From positions 1 to 52,729 of the forward strand of contig JACSRI010000098.1 in assembly GCA_014879845.1 (NCBI GenBank): a DNA stretch of 52,729 nucleotides, written 5' to 3'. Shown in pieces: positions 43,155 to 51,207 of this stretch (position 1 is its first letter; the number at the start of each line of letters is the position of its first letter). The notes under the pieces were generated by a model. The model saw nothing but the letters and a program-made list of their open reading frames with translations, searched no databases and was not told the origin of the DNA. The DNA is from Opitutaceae bacterium. GTDB lineage: Bacteria > Verrucomicrobiota > Verrucomicrobiia > Opitutales > Opitutaceae. Both the position numbers and the translations under genes were made by a program.

Positions 43155-44795
43155 TCAGTCAGCGGTTACGCGAAACCACTCCACGTCGGCGTGCCCACTG
43201 GCGACCGCATCGCCTGGCGCGAGCGCGAACACGCCCACGCGCGCGCCGACCCAGATGCCCTTGAGGGCGGCAAACGGTTCGCCGAGTGCGGTCCACGTCG
43301 CGCCGTCATCCAGACTGAAGCTGAAGCTCCACGCCTCACCTTCGGCGATCTGCACGCGGAAGAGGGCGCGTCCACCGGGAGCGATCGGTCCGGCGACCTC
43401 GGTTTCCTCGCGGTTGCCCTTGTCGGCATCCCTGCAGGTGCGGCGCACGATGCGCATGCGGCCGTCACGCGCGACGAGTTCGAGCGACGTGTAGTCGCGT
43501 CCCATCACCACGAGCCCGGTGCGCGCGGCGCCATGCGAGGCGATCGCCGTCGTGACGACGGAGCGCGGGCCGAGCACGCGCTGCGTGAGCACGTGCGGCG
43601 CGACCCAGAGGTTGGCGGCGGGTTGCGCGAAGAGGCGCAGACAACCCGGCACAGCCTCGAGCGAGTACCACCCATCGCGCCGCCCACCTTCCCATTGCCA
43701 CTGCAGGCCGAGCGTCGGCGCGTCGAATTCGTCGCCCGCGGGCAGCGTGAGGATCGGCCGCGCGGGCGCGCCGGTCGCCGGCTTGGCATGCACGAGCACG
43801 GGCTCGCCGCGACCGTCGTCGTCGGCATCGGCACCCATGACCGGCCAGCCGTCCGCGCGCCAGCGCATCGGCTGCAGGTGCATGATGCGGCCGAACGGGC
43901 CGCGGTCCTGAAAATGGAAAAACCAATGCTCGCCCGAGGGCGTGTCGATCCACGCGCCCTGATGGGGCCCGTTGACCGGCGACTTGCCCCGCTCGAGGAC
44001 GATGCGGTCCTCGTACGGACCCCAGATGTTCTTCGCGCGAAACACCGACTGCCAGCCCTCCTCCACGCCGCCGGCCGGGGCGAAGACCCAGTACCAGCCG
44101 TCGCGCTTGTAGAGCTTCGGCCCCTCGAGCGTGCGGTAGCCGGGCAGCGTGTTCGCGTCGATGATCACCCGCCCCTCGTCGAGCACGCGCGAGCCGTCGG
44201 GCGCGATCTCGTGCAGTGTGAGCAGATTGTTGATACCGGCGCGGCTCCTGGCCCAGCCATGGATCATGTAGGCGCGACCGTCGTCGTCCCAGAGCGGGCA
44301 CGGGTCGATGAGGCCTTTGCCGGCCTTGATCAGGTGGGGCGCGCTCCACGGGCCGGCGAAGTTTTCCGCCGTGATGACGTAGAGGCCGTGATCGGGATCG
44401 GGAAAGAAGATCCAGAACTTGCCCGCATGATGGCGCAGGGCCGGGGCCCAGACGCCGCAGCCGCGGCGCGGCTCCGCGAAAAACTCCGCGGGCACGAGGC
44501 GATCGAGCGCGTGGCCGACCAGCCGCCAGTTCACCATGTCGCGCGACTGCAACAGCATCAGGCCCGGCTCGTGGCTGAAGGTCGAGCACACGAGGTAATA
44601 CTCGTCGCCGACACGCACGCCGTCGGGGTCGGAGAAGTCCTGAAAGAGGACGGGGTTGCGGTAGGTGCCGTCACCGGCATCGGAGACCCACGGGGCCGGG
44701 GCCGCAACGTCTGGCGTGGATGCCGCGTTCATGGACAACGCCGTGCCCACCACGGCCGGGGCGAGGAAACTGGAGAGGGGCACATGAATGGACAT
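43155..44795 (-). CDS. GH43 family glycosidase (xylosidase/arabinofuranosidase type)
   Basis: A 546-residue protein. ATG 44795 gives a moderately hydrophobic N terminus (SSFLAPAVVGTALSMNA) that can serve as a signal peptide. The propeller domain (about 40-340) shows FSDPDGVRVGDEYYL with base Asp56, LIDPCPLWDDDGRAY with the pKa-modulating Asp, and TLEGPKLYKRDGWYW with the acid Glu. The C-terminal 190 residues (from ILTLPAGDEFDAP) form the concanavalin-like sandwich typical of GH43 subfamilies with a DUF1349-like domain. Substrate is likely arabinose- or xylose-containing side chains. It is the first enzyme gene of the locus, 112 bases after lacI. Confidence 0.9.
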   Translation of the reverse strand: MSIHVPLSSFLAPAVVGTALSMNAASTPDVAAPAPWVSDAGDGTYRNPVLFQDFSDPDGVRVGDEYYLVCSTFSHEPGLMLLQSRDMVNWRLVGHALDRLVPAEFFAEPRRGCGVWAPALRHHAGKFWIFFPDPDHGLYVITAENFAGPWSAPHLIKAGKGLIDPCPLWDDDGRAYMIHGWARSRAGINNLLTLHEIAPDGSRVLDEGRVIIDANTLPGYRTLEGPKLYKRDGWYWVFAPAGGVEEGWQSVFRAKNIWGPYEDRIVLERGKSPVNGPHQGAWIDTPSGEHWFFHFQDRGPFGRIMHLQPMRWRADGWPVMGADADDDGRGEPVLVHAKPATGAPARPILTLPAGDEFDAPTLGLQWQWEGGRRDGWYSLEAVPGCLRLFAQPAANLWVAPHVLTQRVLGPRSVVTTAIASHGAARTGLVVMGRDYTSLELVARDGRMRIVRRTCRDADKGNREETEVAGPIAPGGRALFRVQIAEGEAWSFSFSLDDGATWTALGEPFAALKGIWVGARVGVFALAPGDAVASGHADVEWFRVTAD

Positions 44796-44907
44796 AGCGC
44801 ACGAACCGCGACGCAGGACGGCAAACACGGGGGCGTGCGCATTGTTGACGTCTCGCCTGCCTGGGCGGTCACATCCATCGCTCGCGCCGCGTCGCCGGCG
44901 ATCCGCG

Positions 44908-45939
44908 TCAGGTCCGCCGCGGGAGCGTGTTGCCGTCCCGCCAGTGCCCGGTCAGCAGCACCTCGTGCGGATCCGCCGGCACGCCTGTCTCGTTGCGGTG
45001 CATCAACCCGACCAGCATCTCGACCGCGAGGGCACCGACCTTGGCCGGATCGTAGTGGATGCCCGCGCAGGGCGACTCCGGGCGGTTCTCGAGGTCGACG
45101 ACCCCGACCTCCTCCGGCACCCCCGCGCCGAGCCGCTGCAGCCACTCCAGCACCGGTCGATGGTGCGTCGCCAGGATGGCATCGGGGCGCGTCCGTCTGA
45201 ACCAGGCGGCGAAGGTCGTGCTGTCGGCGGGATCTCCGGGGCACACCGGCAGGCGATCCTTCTCCGGCAGGGCAAGCTGGTGCCGGAGATAGGCCCCGAG
45301 CCAGCGGTCGCCCACGCGCGGGCTGTCGTTGGCCTCGGAGAAGACAAATCCCACGCGTCGGTAGCCCCGCTCGAAACAACGCTGCATGGCCTGGGACACC
45401 GTGGAGAAGTGGTTCTCCGTGACGTGATGGAGACGCGGCTCGCGCATCGTCATGCCGAGGGCCACGCACGAGAAACGCCCCCATTCCAGCTCGAGCGTGT
45501 GGAGGCCGGGCGGGAGCCGGCCGACGATCATGCCGGTGATGCCGCGCGCGGTGAGGATATCGCAAAAGCGCCGCGGCGAGATCCCGGGTTCGCGGCACCA
45601 GAAAGGCTCGAGCCGGTAGCCAAAGTCGCGCGCGCGCGCCGCTGCGCCGGGGAAGAAGTCCGGGCGGTCGTGCTTGGCCGGCCGCCAGCCCTCGCGTGTG
45701 GGATAACTGGTGACAAAGGCGAGCACGACGTCCTTGGTCGAGCGACCGCTGCGGCGCGACTGCATGAGCGCGGCCACGAGCGGATTGACCCGGTAACCGA
45801 GTTCGCGGGCGATCCGCTGCACGCGCTCCCGCACCTCGGGCGAGATGCGCGGCGCGTCGCGCAGCGCGAGCGACACCGTCGAACGGTGCACGCCGGCGCG
45901 CTCGGCCACATCCTGGAGGGTGACTTGGGAAGGCTTCAC
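44908..45939 (-). CDS. LacI-family transcriptional regulator of the pectin locus
   Basis: A 343-residue regulator. The helix-turn-helix is right at the N terminus (TLQDVAERAGVHRSTVSLAL), followed by the hinge GYRVNPLVAALM, and a periplasmic-binding-like ligand domain from about residue 60. The GTG at 45939 is the favoured start because it places LysProSer before the HTH as usual; another GTG lies six codons earlier. Its location just before the pectin enzymes suggests it controls them in response to a pectin breakdown product, but I found no clear CG-centred palindrome near 44796-44907. A six-pair hairpin (45960-45976) separates it from nadK. Confidence 0.9.
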   Translation of the reverse strand: MKPSQVTLQDVAERAGVHRSTVSLALRDAPRISPEVRERVQRIARELGYRVNPLVAALMQSRRSGRSTKDVVLAFVTSYPTREGWRPAKHDRPDFFPGAAARARDFGYRLEPFWCREPGISPRRFCDILTARGITGMIVGRLPPGLHTLELEWGRFSCVALGMTMREPRLHHVTENHFSTVSQAMQRCFERGYRRVGFVFSEANDSPRVGDRWLGAYLRHQLALPEKDRLPVCPGDPADSTTFAAWFRRTRPDAILATHHRPVLEWLQRLGAGVPEEVGVVDLENRPESPCAGIHYDPAKVGALAVEMLVGLMHRNETGVPADPHEVLLTGHWRDGNTLPRRT

Positions 45940-45988
45940 ACGGGACGGCCCGCACACAATCCCGCCTCACGCGGGAGGCAAGGCAGGA

Positions 45989-46834
45989 TCAAAACCGCTC
46001 CGGACGCTCGCGGATGTCGCCGCTCCACTTGAGCTTGGTGCGCACGACCCCGAAGTGCTGGTAGTCGACCGGCACGGCCAGCGGCAGGCGGGTGTTGGCC
46101 AGACTGATCTCGATCGGGCCCGACGCGCACACGATCTGGTTGCTGTGCCCGTCCACCGCGATGCGCAGGCAGGACTCGCGACTGCAGTTCTCAATGCGCA
46201 GCCGCACCGTGTCCGGGAAGATCACCGTGCGGTTGCTGAGCGTGTGCGGGCAGATCGGCGTGAGCGCGATCACCCGGGACGCCGGATGGACGATCGGTCC
46301 GCCGGCGGAAAGGTTGTAGGCCGTCGAACCCGTCGGCGTGGACAGGATGAGACCGTCGCAGAAGTAGTCGGTCACCAGTTCGCCGTCGGCATGCACCGCG
46401 ACATGCGCGATCTTGGAGGGGAGATCGTGCTTGATGAGCACATCATTGAGGGCGAACCCGCCCCCATGCTGCGTCGAGCACTCGAGCAGCGTCCGAAGAT
46501 CGACGCGAAAGCGCCCGGCGAGGATCTCGCGAAACCGCGACTCGAACTCCGCAGAGGCGAAGGTCGTGAGGAAACCGAGACTGCCGCGATTGACCCCGAT
46601 GACCGGCACCTGCGCCGCGGCTGCCTCGTGCACCACGCCGAGGAGCGTGCCGTCGCCGCCGATCACACAGCAGGCGTCCGCACCGTGGAACGCGCCTGCC
46701 GGAACGGGGAAGGCAGTCAACAGCGTCGCGTGCACGCCCGCCGAGGCGCACACACGCAGGAGCTCCTGCGCGAGCGCGACAGCTCCGGGTTTGCTTTCAT
46801 TGACGACGATGCAGAGTCGGCGGATGGCAGGCAT
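45989..46834 (-). CDS. nadK: NAD kinase
   Basis: A 281-residue enzyme that phosphorylates NAD to NADP with ATP or polyphosphate. The GGDGT motif is at 59-63 (CVIGGDGTLLG), followed by GVNRGSLGFLT and the second family region DGLILSTPTGSTAYNLSAGG. Start ATG 46834; the longer frame upstream would add an Arg-rich leader. It follows tlyA across a 134-base gap containing a palindromic repeat. Confidence 0.95.
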   Translation of the reverse strand: MPAIRRLCIVVNESKPGAVALAQELLRVCASAGVHATLLTAFPVPAGAFHGADACCVIGGDGTLLGVVHEAAAAQVPVIGVNRGSLGFLTTFASAEFESRFREILAGRFRVDLRTLLECSTQHGGGFALNDVLIKHDLPSKIAHVAVHADGELVTDYFCDGLILSTPTGSTAYNLSAGGPIVHPASRVIALTPICPHTLSNRTVIFPDTVRLRIENCSRESCLRIAVDGHSNQIVCASGPIEISLANTRLPLAVPVDYQHFGVVRTKLKWSGDIRERPERF

Positions 46835-46888
46835 GGGGCGGTGGCGTGGATGGACGGTACCGATGCGCTCCGCGCGCTCAATCACCAA

Positions 46889-46973
46889 GGTAGCGACGCC
46901 TCGCCGAGGCGTCCGCAATCGAGTCCGGGAATGCAAAAGTCACATCCGGATGCCTCGGTGAGGCCGCCCTACC
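46889..46973. repeat. 85-bp palindromic repeat, copy 1
   Basis: The 26-base arms at 46889-46914 and 46948-46973 are inverted copies with five mismatches, following the pattern GGTAGSGMSGCCTC. Each arm also contains an inner palindrome of the form GCCTCGCCGAGGC. The right arm overlaps the last bases of tlyA and supplies its TAG stop codon (46969-46971). No target duplication is seen. A second member of the family is at 48826-48911. Confidence 0.65.
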
Positions 46974-47718
46974 CTTTCGCCAGCACGAGCAGGAACTCGC
47001 GGTTGCCATCGGCTCCCGCGATCGGGGAATCAATCACGCCGCGGTCGCGGCAGCCCGGCAGTTCGCGCGCGGCGAACTCCCGCACCTCCGCGAGCGCGCG
47101 CTGGCGCACGGCCTCGTCGCGGATGACCCCGCGCCCTTTCGTCGCCTCCTCGCGGCCGGCCTCGAACTGCGGCTTGACCAGCGCGACAAGCACGCCGCCC
47201 GCGTCGAGAAACGGCCACACCGCCGGCAGCACACTGCGCAGCGAGATGAACGAGAGATCCATGACCACACGATCGTAGGCGCGCAGCGGCAGGTCGCCGG
47301 CCTTGAGGTGGCGGGCGTTGAGCTGCTCGATGTTGGTCACGCGCGGGTCGGCGCGAAGTCTGCCGTGCAACTGCGCGCGGCCGACGTCGATGCACGTCGC
47401 GCTTTTGGCGCCATGCTGCAGCGCGCAGTCCGTGAAGCCACCCGTCGAGGCCCCCACGTCGAGGACGGTGCACTCCTGGAACGAAATCTGGAAGTGCTCG
47501 ATCGCCGCGAGGAGTTTCTCCCCACCCCGACCGACAAAACGCGGCGGCGCCTCAAGCTCGATGGCGGTGTCGACCGGCAGGGACTTCCCGGGTTTGTCCG
47601 AGCGCTCACCGCCGACCCACACACGCCCCGCCAGGATCAATGCCTGCGCCTGCGCGCGCGACTCCGCGAGCCCGCGGGCGACGAGCAGCTGGTCGAGACG
47701 TTCACGCGGCGTGGCCAT
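46969..47718 (-). CDS. tlyA: TlyA-family rRNA 2'-O-methyltransferase
   Basis: A 249-residue protein with an N-terminal S4 RNA-binding domain (RLDQLLVARGLAESRAQAQA) and an FtsJ-like methyltransferase domain (VLDVGASTGGFTDCALQ, DRVVMDLSFISLRS, LVALVKPQFEAG). TlyA methylates 2'-hydroxyls in 16S and 23S rRNA in mycobacteria; some homologues are annotated as haemolysins. In many bacteria it sits beside nadK, as here. The stop codon TAG is formed by the arm of a palindromic repeat, directly after LVLAKG. Confidence 0.9.
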   Translation of the reverse strand: MATPRERLDQLLVARGLAESRAQAQALILAGRVWVGGERSDKPGKSLPVDTAIELEAPPRFVGRGGEKLLAAIEHFQISFQECTVLDVGASTGGFTDCALQHGAKSATCIDVGRAQLHGRLRADPRVTNIEQLNARHLKAGDLPLRAYDRVVMDLSFISLRSVLPAVWPFLDAGGVLVALVKPQFEAGREEATKGRGVIRDEAVRQRALAEVREFAARELPGCRDRGVIDSPIAGADGNREFLLVLAKG

Positions 47719-47729
47719 GGGAAGTCAGG

Positions 47730-47862
47730 TTTGAACCACAGAGAACACAGAGGGCACAGAGAAAAACAGGATGGTCTTACGGGGGCCAAACGACGAAGCG
47801 TTCAGACTCCGACTCCGTCAACGGCTCGGACTCTGTGCTCCCTGTGTCCTCTGTGGTTCAAA
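47730..47862. mobile_element. 133-bp MITE with 32-bp inverted ends and 5-bp target duplication
   Basis: The ends 47730-47761 (TTTGAACCACAGAGAACACA and on) and 47831-47862 are inverted copies with three mismatches in 32. Both sides are flanked by the same five bases TCAGG (47725-47729 and 47863-47867), which looks like a target-site duplication from transposition. The interior (69 bases) has an imperfect stem but no ORF. The right end lies inside the 3' end of ribF and provides its TGA stop. Confidence 0.8.
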
Positions 47863-48799
47863 TCAGGATTGCCTGTGCCGCCTCGCGGTCGCGCGCGATC
47901 TGCTCGCGCAGCTGGTCGATCGAGTCGAAGCGGCGCTCGGCGCGGAGGTGCCGCACGAGTTCGACGCGCAGCGTGTCCCCGGTCGTGAACGGACAGTCGC
48001 CGATGATGTGCACCTCGAGCACGGGATCACCCGTGCCGTCGACCGTCGGGCGCACGCCGTAGTTGGCCACGCCGGCGCGCGGCGCCCCGCCCATCACGCC
48101 GCGTATCCGCACGGCGTAGACGCCGCGGGCGGGCTTGAGGTCGGGACGCCAGTCGAGGTTGAGGGTGGGAAACTGGATCGTGCGGCCGAGCTGCCGCCCG
48201 GGCACGACGCCGCCGACGGCGATATAGGGATGCCCGAGCAGCTCGGCTGCCGCAGCGACATCACCGCTCTCCAGCAGCAGGCGGATGCGCGTGCTGCTGA
48301 TCGGCTCGCCGTTGAAGCGCAGCCGCGCCGCGCTCACCACGTCGACGCCCTCGCGGCGCGCGCAGGTGACGAGCGCGGCCACGTCGCCCGCCCGGCCCCG
48401 GCCGAAGCGCCAGTTTTCGCCGACATAAAGCGCCTGCAGCGGCGGCATCGCCCGCTTCAGGTGTGGCACGACCTGGTCCGCCTCGATCGAGGCGAACTCG
48501 CGCGTGAACGGCTGCTCGATGATGAAGTCCGCGCCCAGGCCGAGCAGGAGCTCCGCGCGCTCGGCCGCGGTAAAGATCATGCGCACCGGGTCCTCCGGGC
48601 GGAACAGCCGGCTCGGATGTGGCCAGAACGTGAATACGCCGGCGATGCCGCCGGCCCGGCGCGCGGCGTGCACGGCCGCCTCGATCACGGCCTGGTGGCC
48701 ACGATGCACGCCGTCGAACATCCCGACCGCCACGTGGCAGGGCCGGTCGGGCAGCTGGATGCCCGCGAGATCGCGGAAGATGCGGGCGGCGGGGGACAT
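47858..48799 (-). CDS. ribF: Bifunctional riboflavin kinase / FAD synthetase
   Basis: A 313-residue enzyme that turns riboflavin into FMN and then FAD. The N-terminal adenylyltransferase shows GMFDGVHRGHQAVI and later SSTRIRLLLESGDV; the C-terminal kinase shows GRQLGRTIQFPTLNL and VANYGVRPTVDG. ATG 48799 is chosen over a TTG three codons earlier. Order after truB is the classical infB-rbfA-truB-ribF arrangement. The last codons and TGA fall in the flanking duplication and the end of a MITE, so the present C terminus (QAILI) may differ from the ancestral one. Confidence 0.94.
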   Translation of the reverse strand: MSPAARIFRDLAGIQLPDRPCHVAVGMFDGVHRGHQAVIEAAVHAARRAGGIAGVFTFWPHPSRLFRPEDPVRMIFTAAERAELLLGLGADFIIEQPFTREFASIEADQVVPHLKRAMPPLQALYVGENWRFGRGRAGDVAALVTCARREGVDVVSAARLRFNGEPISSTRIRLLLESGDVAAAAELLGHPYIAVGGVVPGRQLGRTIQFPTLNLDWRPDLKPARGVYAVRIRGVMGGAPRAGVANYGVRPTVDGTGDPVLEVHIIGDCPFTTGDTLRVELVRHLRAERRFDSIDQLREQIARDREAAQAILI

Positions 48800-48825
48800 G
48801 TCAGACAAGACCAGGCTTCACGGAT

Positions 48826-48911
48826 GGTCGGGACGCCTCACCGTGGCGCCCCCGGCGGTTCTTCCGGATTGCGTGGGACTCACGAGGATGCCTCGGCGTG
48901 GCGTCCCTACC
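48826..48911. repeat. 86-bp palindromic repeat, copy 2
   Basis: Arms at 48826-48851 and 48886-48911 are inverted relatives (GGTCGGGACGCC against GGTAGGGACGCC), with the same arm length and overall size as the element at 46889-46973. It sits between truB and ribF, 26 bases before the ribF start. The 34-base middle shows little similarity to that of copy 1. Confidence 0.6.
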
Positions 48912-48944
48912 CGAAGAATCTCGCGGCGCCGATCCATGGCGCGA

Positions 48945-49667
48945 TCACAGCACGTGCCCCGGAGCCGCCTCGTAAGCGGAGAGCAGGCGCTGGCGGATGG
49001 CCTGCAGGTCCATCGTCTCGAGCTCGGCGAGCGGGACGGCCTGCGAGATGTTGAACCGGTCGGTGGCGGTGCGGCGCAGGGCGGAGAGGTGCGCGCCGCA
49101 GCCGATCTTCTCGCCAAGATCGTGTGCGATGGTGCGCACGTAGGTGCCCTTGCTGCAGCGCAGCCGCACGTCAAAGCTCGGCGGCGCGAAACGCGTGAGC
49201 TCGAAGCTCGAGATGCGGATGAAGCGGGGCTCGCGCTCCACTTCCTTGCCCTTGCGCGCGAGTTTGTAGAGCGGCACGCCGTCCTGCTTCTTCGCGGAGA
49301 ACATCGGCGGCGTCTGGTACTGGTCGCCGATGAAGGTGGCCATGACCTGCTTCACCTGGGCCTCGGTCAGCTCCGGCACGGGGCGCGAGGTGACGACCTC
49401 GCCCTCCGCGTCGTGCGTGGTCGTGGTCGTGCCGAGCGTGATCGTGCCCTCGTACTCCTTGTCCAGGCTCATGAGGAACTGTGAGAGCTTCGTCGCCTTG
49501 CCCACCAACATGATGAGCAGGCCGGTGGCCATCGGGTCGAGCGTCCCGGCGTGGCCGATACGCTTCATGCGCAACACGCGGCGCAGGCGGTCCACGACGT
49601 CGTGCGACGTCATCCCGGACGGTTTGTCGATGAGCAAGACGCCCTCGAGTTCGTTCAATTCAGGCAT
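48945..49667 (-). CDS. truB: tRNA pseudouridine(55) synthase
   Basis: A 240-residue enzyme that converts U55 in the T-loop of tRNAs to pseudouridine. The catalytic Asp44 is in [14 protein letters not shown]; other family segments are [34 protein letters not shown] and [14 protein letters not shown]. It is near the short end of TruB length and has little beyond the catalytic core, so the C-terminal PUA domain appears reduced or absent. It is 32 bases after nrnA. Confidence 0.95.
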   Translation of the reverse strand: MPELNELEGVLLIDKPSGMTSHDVVDRLRRVLRMKRIGHAGTLDPMATGLLIMLVGKATKLSQFLMSLDKEYEGTITLGTTTTTHDAEGEVVTSRPVPELTEAQVKQVMATFIGDQYQTPPMFSAKKQDGVPLYKLARKGKEVEREPRFIRISSFELTRFAPPSFDVRLRCSKGTYVRTIAHDLGEKIGCGAHLSALRRTATDRFNISQAVPLAELETMDLQAIRQRLLSAYEAAPGHVL

Positions 49668-49699
49668 GGAAGTGAGGCGCGGGCGGCGGGCGCCGAGTG

Positions 49700-50716
49700 T
49701 CAGCGCCGTGCCGCGTCGAGGCGGCCGAGGTGGGCGCCGATCGCGGTGATGAGTTGGGTGCGCAGCAGTTCGACGGATTCGCCGACATTGAGGCCCGCGG
49801 CGCAGGCGTGGCCGCCGCCGCCGAAGGTCGCGGCGATCTGGTCGACGCGCATGGCCGGGTCCTTCGCGCGCAGCGAGGCTTTCGCGCCCTCGGGCCGTTC
49901 CTCGACGAGCACGCCGATCTCGATGCCCTCGATGGAGCGGGCGTAGTCAACCAGCCCCTCGGTGTCCTCGCTCAGCGCGCCGGTCTCCGCGAAATCGCTG
50001 CGGCGCAGCACGCCGACACAGACGCGTCCGCCGCACTCGCGACGCAGCGAGGCGAGGAACCGGCCGAGCAACTCGAGCTTGGCGAACGACTCCTGCGCGT
50101 AGAGCTGGTTCGAGGCGACGGCGGGGTTCGCGCCACGCTCGATCAACTCGCCCGTGAGCTCGAACACGCGATGTGTGGTCGAGGGGAAACTGAACTGGCC
50201 GGTGTCCGTCGCGATGCCCGCGTAGAGCGCCTGCGCGCCGACCGCATCGATGGTGATGCCGAGGTCGAGGAAGAGACCGGCGAGGATCTCCGCAGTCGCA
50301 GCCGCCGCGCTGTCCACGATGTTGTGCTCGGCGTAGCTGCCGTTGGACAGGTGGTGATCGATGCAACCGAGCGGGCGCAGAAAGGCGGAGGCCAGGCGCT
50401 TGCCCGGACGGGCGTGATCGGCGCAGTCGACAAAGACCGCGCGCCAGCCATCGATCGCCGCTCCCTCGGGCAGGAAATCGCGGCCAAGGAGGAAGGGCGT
50501 GTCGCCAACGAGGAAGGCGAGCCGGCGCGGCACGGGGTCGGCGTTGACGCAGACGGCCTCGACACCACGCGCGCGCAGCACGCGGCAGAGCGCGACCTGC
50601 GAGCCGATGCAGTCGCCGTCGGGCCGGGCATGGCCGATCACGGCGATGCGCTCGCCCGGCGCGATGGCGGCGAGCATCTGGGCAAACGTGGGCTGGAGGG
50701 CGGAAAAATGACTCAT
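49700..50716 (-). CDS. nrnA: DHH-family oligoribonuclease / pAp phosphatase (NrnA-like)
   Basis: A 338-residue phosphoesterase that degrades short RNA and pAp. The DHH domain shows [21 protein letters not shown] and CIDHHLSN with metal-binding Asp and His; the DHHA1 domain ends in [14 protein letters not shown]. Its ATG overlaps the rbfA stop (ATGA at 50713-50716), which couples the two. NrnA between rbfA and truB is common outside Proteobacteria. Confidence 0.92.
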   Translation of the reverse strand: MSHFSALQPTFAQMLAAIAPGERIAVIGHARPDGDCIGSQVALCRVLRARGVEAVCVNADPVPRRLAFLVGDTPFLLGRDFLPEGAAIDGWRAVFVDCADHARPGKRLASAFLRPLGCIDHHLSNGSYAEHNIVDSAAAATAEILAGLFLDLGITIDAVGAQALYAGIATDTGQFSFPSTTHRVFELTGELIERGANPAVASNQLYAQESFAKLELLGRFLASLRRECGGRVCVGVLRRSDFAETGALSEDTEGLVDYARSIEGIEIGVLVEERPEGAKASLRAKDPAMRVDQIAATFGGGGHACAAGLNVGESVELLRTQLITAIGAHLGRLDAARR

Positions 50717-51072
50717 GGTTGCGGTCGGCGTTTCTGCTCGGCGTCGATTTCGTCGAGCATCTGCAGGATGCGCGAGCCGCGCTCCATCGAGATGTCGTGT
50801 TTGAAACGGATGCGCGGGATGTTGCGCAGCGTGATGGTGTGGCGGAGGTGCTGGTTGATCTCCTGGGCGCAGTCGTTGAGGCGACTCTCCATCGCGCCGG
50901 TCGTGGTCGCATCCCCGACCATCGAGAAATAGACCGTGGCGCTCTTGTAGTCGCTGGAGGCCGCGACGTCGGTGATCGTCACGCCGACGACCGCCGAACC
51001 GAGTTCGCGATGGATGAACTGGCTGACCTCGCGCTTGAGGAGCTCGTTGACGCGGAGAGTGCGATTTCCCAT
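50713..51072 (-). CDS. rbfA: Ribosome-binding factor A
   Basis: A 119-residue KH-like protein needed for late maturation of the 30S subunit. Visible segments are NRTLRVNELLKREVSQFI, TITDVAASSDYKSATVYFS and IPRIRFKHDISMERGSRI. ATG 51072 matches the family start; the longer frame adds a Pro-rich leader of 23 residues. It is 135 bases after infB and overlaps nrnA by four bases. Confidence 0.94.
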   Translation of the reverse strand: MGNRTLRVNELLKREVSQFIHRELGSAVVGVTITDVAASSDYKSATVYFSMVGDATTTGAMESRLNDCAQEINQHLRHTITLRNIPRIRFKHDISMERGSRILQMLDEIDAEQKRRPQP

Positions 51073-51207
51073 GGGAGGACCGGGTGGAACGGTGGGCTGG
51101 ACTTGCGCTGCGGCGATGCGGGCGGGGGCCGGAGGCGTCACGCGGCCGCGCGATCCATGGATCGCACGGCCGGATCGGACCGGCTCACGCGCTGCACCTT
51201 GGCCCGG

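Noticed and set aside
41857-43494. Open frame of 545 codons opposite GH28 and GH43
   Set aside because: Spans the junction of two real genes on the other strand and has shadow-like composition.
44796-44907. Search for a LacI operator between lacI and the GH43 gene
   Set aside because: No CG-centred palindrome with convincing arms was found; I cannot support a site.
46880-46982. Target-site duplication around the 85-bp palindrome
   Set aside because: Flanks ATCACCAA and CTTTCGCC share no direct repeat, so it is called a repeat rather than a transposition product.
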